Shown piece by piece: positions 34,501 to 40,164 of a stretch of 40,164 bases of DNA. A program made the translations under genes and the position numbers. The first letter of the stretch is position 1. Each line of letters opens with the position of its first letter. Location: positions 1 through 40,164 of the forward strand of contig CAMDPE010000003.1 in assembly GCA_945903795.1 (NCBI GenBank), given 5' to 3'. The DNA is from Lutibacter flavus (GTDB lineage Bacteria > Bacteroidota > Bacteroidia > Flavobacteriales > Flavobacteriaceae). The notes under the pieces are model-generated. The model was given only the letters and a program-made list of their open reading frames with translations. It had not been told where the DNA came from and ran no database searches.

Positions 34501-37500
34501 TTAACCACTACTAATTTTGAACAATCTAACGTTGAATATATTCAATTTTGGTTGATGGACCCTTACGACCATTATTCAATTACAAATGAAGAAGGTTTGC
34601 CTACAGGCGTAAATCCGAACGATCCTGCAAATCAGGTTGGGGAAGTTTATTTTAACCTTGGAAATGTATCAGAAGATATTTTAAAAGATGGCAGGAAAAT
34701 GTACGAAAATGGTTTGCCCGAAAATCCTTTGAGCACCAGCAATACAGAGCCAACTATTTGGGGAAAAATTCCTACCAACCAATCTTTATTGTATGCTTTC
34801 AGCGACAAGGATGATGAACGTTTGAGTCAGGATATTGGTTTAAATGGATTGACTGATGCCGAAGAAATCCAAAAGTTCGGAACCGCTTTTGGTCCCGATC
34901 CGGCAAATGACAATTATTCCTACTTCAGAAGCACGGAATACGACAACAACAATGCGTCCATTTTAACACGCTATAAAAAGTTTAACAATACGCAGGGAAA
35001 TTCGCCGACAAATAATTTATCAACAGAAAGTTACCCAACATCAGCCACCACATTTCCAGATACGGAAGATATAAATAGAGACCAAACCATGAACACGGTT
35101 GAAAGTTATTATCAATACAAAGTGTCTTTAAATAAAAATGATTTAGTTATTGGTCAAAACAACATTGTTGATGAAAAAATAGTGAAAGTTGAACTTGAAG
35201 ATGGCAGCCAAAAAGAATTCAGATGGTTGCAATTTAGGATTCAGGTAAGCAGTCCGGATGAGGTTGTTAATAATATTACCGGGTTTAATACCATTCGTTT
35301 TATGCGAATATTTTTAACCAAATTTAAAATGCCGGTGGTGTTGCGTTTTGGAGAACTGCAGTTGGTGCGTGGAGACTGGAGACGTTTCACTAAAACGTTG
35401 GATGATGCAATAGTGCCACCGCAAGATTTAACAAATTCACAACTTCAAAATTTTGGGGTTGGCGTTGTCAATATTCAGGAAAATGAAACCAGGAATCCGA
35501 TACCTTATGTATTGCCTCCGGGAATTCAACGTGAAATATTAAGGGGAACCACCACCTTGCAAAAACAAAATGAGCAATCATTAACGTTAAAAGTTACCGA
35601 TTTAGAACCTGAGGAAACTAGGGCAATCTTTAAAAATGTAAAGGTAGATTTAAGAATGTACAAACACTTAAAATTGTTTTTACACGCCGAAGGAATACAA
35701 ACAAAACCACAAGTACAAGACAATGAATTAAAAGCCATTATTAGAATAGGAAGTGATTTAAACGATAACTATTATCAGCTCGAAAAGTTACTGACGATTT
35801 CAGATTATGGCGTAACAACTCCTTATGAAATTTGGCCTGAAGAAAATAATTTAGATGCCTTTTTGGAATATTTGGGAAAACTTAAATTATTGCGATTTGA
35901 AGCTGGAATTGCTCCAAATATATTGTTTCCTGCAGTAAATGCGCCTTCACCCATTGAAGGTTTGGACGGTTATGAAATTAGGGTAAAAGGAAATCCAAAT
36001 TTGGCGAACATCAAAACCATAATGCTTGGGGTTAAAAATGCCACAAATACCAATCAAAGTGCTGAAATTTGGTTTAATGAAATGCGTGTATCCGAGTTCG
36101 ACAATAAAGGCGGATGGGCAGCTGTTTTGAGTGCCGATGCAAATTTTGCCGATTTTGCGGATGTTGCCGTAACCGGAAGAATGGAAACACAAGGTTTTGG
36201 AGGCATTGAACAGCGCGTAAATGAACGTAGCCAGCAAGAAACGAAATTGTATGATGTGGTCACCAATGTGAATCTTGGGAAACTATTGCCGAAAGACTGG
36301 GGCATAAGACTGCCTTTTAATTACAGCATTTCTGAAGAGTTTAGAGATCCAAAATACGATCCGCAATACCAGGATGTATTGTTTGAAGATGCAAAAGACA
36401 TCAATCCAAATAGTGCCAGCGCAAGAGATTATACCAAAAGAAGAAGTATCAGTTTAATCAATGTCAGAAAAGAATTTAATCAAAATTCAGACAGCAAGCA
36501 GCGTTTTTACAGCGTCGAAAACTTGTCGGTTTCTTATGCCTATAACGATACTTACCACAAAGATTACAACGTTCAAAAATTCAGCGATCAAAATGTTCGA
36601 ACATCGGCAAATTATAATTACAGTTTTAAGGAGCTGACGCTAGAGCCATTTAAAAATGTGGATGCTTTAAAAGGAAAGTATTTACAATTTATTAAGGATT
36701 TTAATTTGAATTTCTTGCCTTCAACAATCTCTGTAAATTCAAATATTATAAGACGTTATAACGAACAGCTTTCTAGAAGTTTAATTGAAGGATTACCGGA
36801 ATTGCCGGTGTTAAGGCAACGTCATTTTATGTTTGATTGGGATTACGCCATAGGATACAATTTAACAAAATCGCTACAGTTTAATTTTAGGGCGACCAAT
36901 AACAATATTTATGATGACTTTTTTGCTTCAGATGACATCAAATTATTTGACAATTTCTTTACCACCGGAAGACCGGATCATTACCACCAGTCATTAAACG
37001 GAACTTACAAAATACCGTTGAATAAAATACCGTTTCTAGACTTTGTAAATGCAAATTATGCTTACACAGCCGATTTTGACTGGCAGGCAGCCTCACAATC
37101 CTATGCGGCCAAAATTGGAAATGTTATTCAAAATGCCAATACACATACCCTGGGTTTTGATTTAGATTTTAATACATTTTACAAAACCATTGGAATTGAT
37201 AAGTTGTTGAATAATAAATCAAAATCGCCGGAAGTTGCGCAAAATAACGCTGCTAAAAAGAACAAATCTGTGGGTGCAGAAATTGGACAGACCTTTTACA
37301 ATGTGTTAACTTCGGTTAAAAAAGCACGTATTAATTACTCTGAAAATAACGGAACCTATTTGCCGGGTTATGTGCCTCAAATCGGATTTTTAGGTCGCGA
37401 CAATTATAGTGGAAGCCTTGCGCCAACCTTCGGATTTGTGTTTGGAAGCCAAATTGATATGAGACAAAGAGCGGTTGAAAATGGATGGTTGCTATCAAGA

Positions 37501-38619
37501 AATGAAAATGATCCTTATTTTAACAGAACTTTCAGCCAAACACACTTTAATAAATTGGATGCATCCGTTACCGTTGAGCCATCAAAAAATTTGGACATTG
37601 AATTTAGGGGCAATAAAACATACACCAAAAACACATCCCAGCAATTAGATGTTGTGAACGATATATTAAACACAAATTCACCAATTACCCAGTATGGGAA
37701 TTTTAGCATAAGCCACAATATGTTAAAAACATCATTCAATAATAGTGATGTCACTTTTGAAGAATTTAAAAATAACAGAACAATTATTGCACAACGTCTT
37801 GCCGCAAATACCGGACAACCAATAAGTGGTTTTGGTGAAACAAGTGAACAGGTAATGATTCCGGCATTTATGGCTGCCTATTCCGGAAAGGATGCGGCTA
37901 ACGTAAAATTAAGCGCATTTAGGGAAGTGCCCATTCCAAGTTGGAATTTAACCTATAAAGGATTGATGCAAATAGCTTGGTTTAAAGAACATTTCAGAAG
38001 TTTTTTAGTGACTCACAGCTACAATTCACTTTATTCTATCACAAGTTTTAGCAATAATTTGGCCTATAATAATGACAATCCTTATGCAGAAACCGATATA
38101 GCAGGCAATTATATCAACAAAACCATTTTTACAAATGTCAATTTACTGGAAGAATTTTCTCCACTGATAAAAATTGATGTGAAAATGAAAAATTCCGTAT
38201 CTTTCAGCGGTCGAATAAATAAAGACAGAGGTCTAACTTTAAACTTTAACAACAATACAATTACCCAGATAAAAGGCACTGAATATGTGGTTGGATTGGG
38301 ATATAGACTTAAAGATTTGGCGATGAAATTTAAGTTTGGCGGCGAGGTGACAAAACTAAAAGGAGATCTCGATTTAAGGGCTGATGTATCATTAAGAGAC
38401 AACGAAACAATTATTAGAGCCATTGATAAAGATAATGACCAAGTCACCGGCGGACAGCGTTTATTGTCCATAAAATTCTTTGCGGATTATGCGGTAAGTA
38501 AAAACTTAACAACCTCTTTTTACTTTGACCAAAGTTCTTCCCAATATGCAATTTCAACAACTTTCCCAAGACAATCGGTAAGTTCAGGATTAAGCGTCAG
38601 ATATATATTTGGTAATTAA
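31600..38619 (+). CDS. sprA: SprA, T9SS outer-membrane translocon / gliding motility protein
   Basis: This 2339-residue protein has the size and pattern of SprA (Sov in Porphyromonas), the very large beta-barrel through which T9SS cargo leaves the cell. It has a signal peptide (MKKSRYIVKTYILFFFFWFFLSAVKA), then FNQEISASILAKVGTKLKVSAQYDTQSTFNFQNQIKLEYTP, DFEGSQIPIEIKTIQQWYMASTP and long beta-strand-rich stretches up to a C-terminal strand ending VRYIFGN. The neighbours ruvA, gcvH and a vanZ-like gene form the conserved block around sprA in Flavobacteriia. The start is TTG at 31600: the frame is closed by the ruvA stop only three bases before it, and no ATG precedes the signal peptide. It would export the adhesin encoded at 1-4902. 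Confidence 0.95.
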   Translation: MKKSRYIVKTYILFFFFWFFLSAVKAQTPPILLPNDTTIVEKATDTIKLKYPFKRFQEGSLFLTDPKQSEIIYDTALGKYMIVEKIGDYYVQYPIFMTQEEYKQYQLKKDMLAYYKSKISATNPKKAGSVEQQKNLLPTYYVNSDFFQSVFGGNTIEVNPQGSVLVKLGMLYQKVDNPQLSERNRKSTTFDFNQEISASILAKVGTKLKVSAQYDTQSTFNFQNQIKLEYTPTEDDILQKIEVGNVSMPLKNSLIVGAQSLFGVKTQLQLGKTTVTGVFAEQKSQTKTVAAQGGSTIQEFDLQATDYDENRHFFLSQYFRDNYNSALKDFPLISSAVNITKVEVWVTNRNATTIDIRNIVALSDIGEGDPTNIGPANVTPVPGAIFPSNNANDISSILTTTNPVRNISTVGNGLSPFAMQQGRDYSVLENAIKLRPDEFRVHPQLGFISLNRRLADSDVLAVAFEYTVSGDSQVYKVGEFTSDGIIAPENIVVKLLRSEIISTQIPLWDLMMKNIYSLQTFRMQRDGFRLELLYADDATGVPINVLQNAQTTGVSDKTLLNLLDVDRLDQSQFYTPEGDGYFDYVEGATVNSEKGYIIFPNVEPFGTDLQAKLTNSDDEIYIFNELYRITQSEAKNNFQQKDKYLIKGYHKSESANGIPLGAFNVAQGSVRVTSGGRELVEGIDYVVDYQMGRVQIINPSLEASNAPIEVSVENNATFNLQTKSFLGIDIEHRFSDNFIAGATILNLNEKPITQKALFGQEPINNTIFGLNASFGTEVPKFTKWVNKLPNIDTDVPSNFSVRGDFAYLIPGSPKRIELDGQATSYVDDFEGSQIPIEIKTIQQWYMASTPQYQTQFDLGGNVSDISYGYKRARLAWYTVDPLFYGGSSLQPSSIDNTELSRAEVRRIRYEELFPEQDLDLTQSTVVRTLDLAYYPNERGSYNFDTSNLGADGKFTNPEDRWAGITRPLTTTNFEQSNVEYIQFWLMDPYDHYSITNEEGLPTGVNPNDPANQVGEVYFNLGNVSEDILKDGRKMYENGLPENPLSTSNTEPTIWGKIPTNQSLLYAFSDKDDERLSQDIGLNGLTDAEEIQKFGTAFGPDPANDNYSYFRSTEYDNNNASILTRYKKFNNTQGNSPTNNLSTESYPTSATTFPDTEDINRDQTMNTVESYYQYKVSLNKNDLVIGQNNIVDEKIVKVELEDGSQKEFRWLQFRIQVSSPDEVVNNITGFNTIRFMRIFLTKFKMPVVLRFGELQLVRGDWRRFTKTLDDAIVPPQDLTNSQLQNFGVGVVNIQENETRNPIPYVLPPGIQREILRGTTTLQKQNEQSLTLKVTDLEPEETRAIFKNVKVDLRMYKHLKLFLHAEGIQTKPQVQDNELKAIIRIGSDLNDNYYQLEKLLTISDYGVTTPYEIWPEENNLDAFLEYLGKLKLLRFEAGIAPNILFPAVNAPSPIEGLDGYEIRVKGNPNLANIKTIMLGVKNATNTNQSAEIWFNEMRVSEFDNKGGWAAVLSADANFADFADVAVTGRMETQGFGGIEQRVNERSQQETKLYDVVTNVNLGKLLPKDWGIRLPFNYSISEEFRDPKYDPQYQDVLFEDAKDINPNSASARDYTKRRSISLINVRKEFNQNSDSKQRFYSVENLSVSYAYNDTYHKDYNVQKFSDQNVRTSANYNYSFKELTLEPFKNVDALKGKYLQFIKDFNLNFLPSTISVNSNIIRRYNEQLSRSLIEGLPELPVLRQRHFMFDWDYAIGYNLTKSLQFNFRATNNNIYDDFFASDDIKLFDNFFTTGRPDHYHQSLNGTYKIPLNKIPFLDFVNANYAYTADFDWQAASQSYAAKIGNVIQNANTHTLGFDLDFNTFYKTIGIDKLLNNKSKSPEVAQNNAAKKNKSVGAEIGQTFYNVLTSVKKARINYSENNGTYLPGYVPQIGFLGRDNYSGSLAPTFGFVFGSQIDMRQRAVENGWLLSRNENDPYFNRTFSQTHFNKLDASVTVEPSKNLDIEFRGNKTYTKNTSQQLDVVNDILNTNSPITQYGNFSISHNMLKTSFNNSDVTFEEFKNNRTIIAQRLAANTGQPISGFGETSEQVMIPAFMAAYSGKDAANVKLSAFREVPIPSWNLTYKGLMQIAWFKEHFRSFLVTHSYNSLYSITSFSNNLAYNNDNPYAETDIAGNYINKTIFTNVNLLEEFSPLIKIDVKMKNSVSFSGRINKDRGLTLNFNNNTITQIKGTEYVVGLGYRLKDLAMKFKFGGEVTKLKGDLDLRADVSLRDNETIIRAIDKDNDQVTGGQRLLSIKFFADYAVSKNLTTSFYFDQSSSQYAISTTFPRQSVSSGLSVRYIFGN

Positions 38620-38655
38620 ATGATAAAATAAACAGTAAATTAAATAATAAAAATA

Positions 38656-39036
38656 ATGAAAATTCCAGCAGATTTAAAATACACTAAAGACCACGAATGG
38701 ATTAAAGTTGAAGGAAATACGGCAACAGTTGGTATTACACATTTTGCACAAAGCGAATTGGGCGATATCGTTTATGTTGATGTGGACACTTTAAACGAAA
38801 CAATTGAAAAAGAAGAAGTCTTTGGATCGGTGGAAGCCGTAAAAACAGTTTCAGATTTATTTATGCCAATTTCAGGCGAAATCATTGAATTTAATGAAGC
38901 TTTGGGTGACGAACCTGAAAAAGTAAATAAAGATCCTTATGGAGAAGGATGGATGATTAAAATTGTTATTTCAGATCCTTCTCAAATTGAAGAATTGTTA
39001 TCACCAAAGGAATATGGAGAGCTGATTGGTTCGTAA
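38656..39036 (+). CDS. gcvH: Glycine cleavage system H protein
   Basis: This 126-residue protein has the standard GcvH length. It has YTKDHEWIKVEGNTATVGITHFAQSELGDIVYVDV, the lipoyl-lysine loop FGSVEAVKTVSDL with Lys63, GEIIEFNEALGDEPEKVNKDPYGEGWMIKI and YGELIGS at the end. It carries the aminomethyl group between the P, T and L proteins of the cytoplasmic glycine cleavage system. Its place after sprA is conserved in the group but has no known functional link. It overlaps the next gene by 11 bases. Confidence 0.96.
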   Translation: MKIPADLKYTKDHEWIKVEGNTATVGITHFAQSELGDIVYVDVDTLNETIEKEEVFGSVEAVKTVSDLFMPISGEIIEFNEALGDEPEKVNKDPYGEGWMIKIVISDPSQIEELLSPKEYGELIGS

Positions 39037-39385
39037 TTATTTTTTTTATATTGCCTTACTTTTAACAATTACGATTACAGTTGGAAGTCTTATTTCTCTT
39101 AAGGACGGATTGGGAATTGGCGTACAAGTTTCAGACAAAATTTTGCACGCTTTTAGCTATTGTCTTTTAACAATTAGTTGGTTATTGGCTTATGGTTCAA
39201 CGTCCATTTCATTAAAACCAACCATTTTTGTTGCCTTAGCAGTTTTTATTTATGGCATAATTATTGAGTTTTTACAAGGAGCATTAACCGATTATAGGCA
39301 AGCAGATTTACTTGATATTTTTGCCAATTTTTCGGGTATTGCGGTCGCAATCATATTTTTTATGCTTGTTTTGAAAAAAAACTAA
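39026..39385 (+). CDS. VanZ-like small membrane protein
   Basis: This protein of about 119 residues has four hydrophobic segments (YFFYIALLLTITITVGSLI, ILHAFSYCLLTISWLLAYG, PTIFVALAVFIYGIIIEFLQG, IFANFSGIAVAIIFFMLVL). The family pattern D-K-x-x-H (VSDKILHAFSYCLL) and EFLQGALTDYRQADLLDIFANFSG are present. This is the VanZ-like family; the function is unknown. The start appears to be TTG (39026), overlapping gcvH by 11 bases. No ATG lies near the N-terminus, so the exact start is uncertain. Confidence 0.82.
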   Translation: MVRNYFFYIALLLTITITVGSLISLKDGLGIGVQVSDKILHAFSYCLLTISWLLAYGSTSISLKPTIFVALAVFIYGIIIEFLQGALTDYRQADLLDIFANFSGIAVAIIFFMLVLKKN

Positions 39386-39455
39386 CATCAATTAAAAAAT
39401 ATACTTGTATAATATATTTAAATTATTAAATTAGCAACCTATAAAAAATTTACAG

Positions 39456-40164
39456 ATGCAAGTCAAAAAAAATCCAAAAGCGAATTTAGAGACCTATACC
39501 AAATTGTTTATGCAGTTAGGTTTGGTATTAGCACTTTTAGTGGTTTATTTAGCCATTGAAAAGAAGACGTATGATAGAGTTATCGCAGAACTTGGCCCTG
39601 CTAGTTACAATGCTCAAGATGAGGAGCAAACTATTGAAATAGAGCAAGTGAAACCACCAGAGCAACAAGCTGCACCACCACCAACACCTGACAAGATTGA
39701 AATAGTTGAAGATGAAAAAGAAGTGGAAGAAACAGTGATTAAATCTACTGAAAGCAATCAAGACGAAGCTATTGAAGTTAAGAAAATTGTTGAAGTAAAG
39801 ATGGATGAAGATATTATGGAGGATGTTCCTTTTGCAATTATTGAAGACGTTCCTGTATATCCAGGATGTAAAGGTTCAAAAGCAGAATTAAAAGAATGTT
39901 TGCAAGATAAAATCTCTAAACATGTAAATACTAAATTTAATGCAGATTTAGCGTCAGAATTGGGATTAACTCCAGGTATTAAAAAAATATTTGTAATGTT
40001 TAAAATTGATAAAACAGGAAACATTACTGATATTCAAGCTAGAGCGCCTCATAAAAGATTGGAAGCGGAAGCGATTAGAGTTGTTTCATCATTGCCTAAA
40101 ATGATACCGGGAAAACAACGCGGACGTGCTGTAGGTGTAAAATACAGTTTACCAATTGCATTTA
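39456..40164 (+). CDS. TonB-family energy transducer (3' end outside window)
   Basis: An open frame from ATG 39456 runs to the window edge (236 codons); the ORF track omits it because it has no stop here. It has an N-terminal membrane helix (LFMQLGLVLALLVVYLAI, about 18-35), an acidic and proline-rich spacer (VKPPEQQAAPPPTPDK) and a C-terminal TonB-type domain (VPVYPGCKG, FKIDKTGNITDIQARAPHKRLEAEAIRVVSSLPKMIPGKQRG, VKYSLPIAF). It should link the proton-motive force of the inner membrane to outer-membrane receptors. A TonB-like gene after the sprA-gcvH-vanZ block is usual in this class. Only a few residues are likely missing. Confidence 0.88.
   Translation, partial: MQVKKNPKANLETYTKLFMQLGLVLALLVVYLAIEKKTYDRVIAELGPASYNAQDEEQTIEIEQVKPPEQQAAPPPTPDKIEIVEDEKEVEETVIKSTESNQDEAIEVKKIVEVKMDEDIMEDVPFAIIEDVPVYPGCKGSKAELKECLQDKISKHVNTKFNADLASELGLTPGIKKIFVMFKIDKTGNITDIQARAPHKRLEAEAIRVVSSLPKMIPGKQRGRAVGVKYSLPIAF

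Overview
The window reads as chromosomal DNA of a gliding-type member of the Flavobacteriia (phylum Bacteroidota). The evidence is the presence of SprA, an SprF/PorP-like protein and a type B type IX secretion (T9SS) C-terminal domain, the block maeB-ruvA-sprA-gcvH-vanZ-like-tonB, low GC, absence of strong Shine-Dalgarno sequences, and several TAnnTTTG promoter elements typical of the phylum. No tRNA, rRNA, CRISPR array, transposase or integrase was seen.

Left region (1-7890): the 3' part of a giant secreted adhesin made of Calx-beta repeats, followed by an SprF/PorP-like outer-membrane protein and an OmpA-family protein with TPR, PD40 and carboxypeptidase-regulatory-like segments. This is the usual layout for a T9SS type B surface protein and its dedicated partners. 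The adhesin repeats are nearly identical in DNA and form a three-unit higher-order array of about 1 kb.

Middle region (7891-22750): molybdenum cofactor (Moco) and molybdoenzyme genes. A relict of the 3' end of moaA comes first. A TetR / ABC1 kinase / DUF2805 / flavin reductase operon follows. Next are moeA, moaC, a mobA with a MobB-like N-terminal extension, a moeB-rhodanese fusion, a membrane-anchored MutS-like ATPase and, on the other strand, moaD and moaE. Divergent from moaD is a two-gene bis-MGD oxidoreductase: an Fe-S/NrfD fusion and a 973-residue catalytic subunit. A CRP/FNR-like palindrome lies before it. The products supply and insert the cofactor for that enzyme, but no intact moaA or mogA is present here, so those steps must be encoded elsewhere or be lost.

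Right-middle region (22750-28430): a small NTF2-like protein, an AraC regulator divergent from an acetyl-CoA hydrolase/CoA-transferase, then an MBOAT O-acyltransferase with an SGNH-like partner. Between the last two lies a diverged second copy of the 3' end and downstream flank of the molybdoenzyme gene, about 95 bp long. This suggests that the 4.7 kb in between was brought in by recombination or insertion.

Right region (28430-40164): malic enzyme, RuvA, the 2339-residue T9SS translocon protein SprA (TTG start three bases after ruvA), GcvH, a VanZ-like protein and a TonB-like protein cut by the window edge. The window thus holds both the T9SS translocon and one likely client operon.
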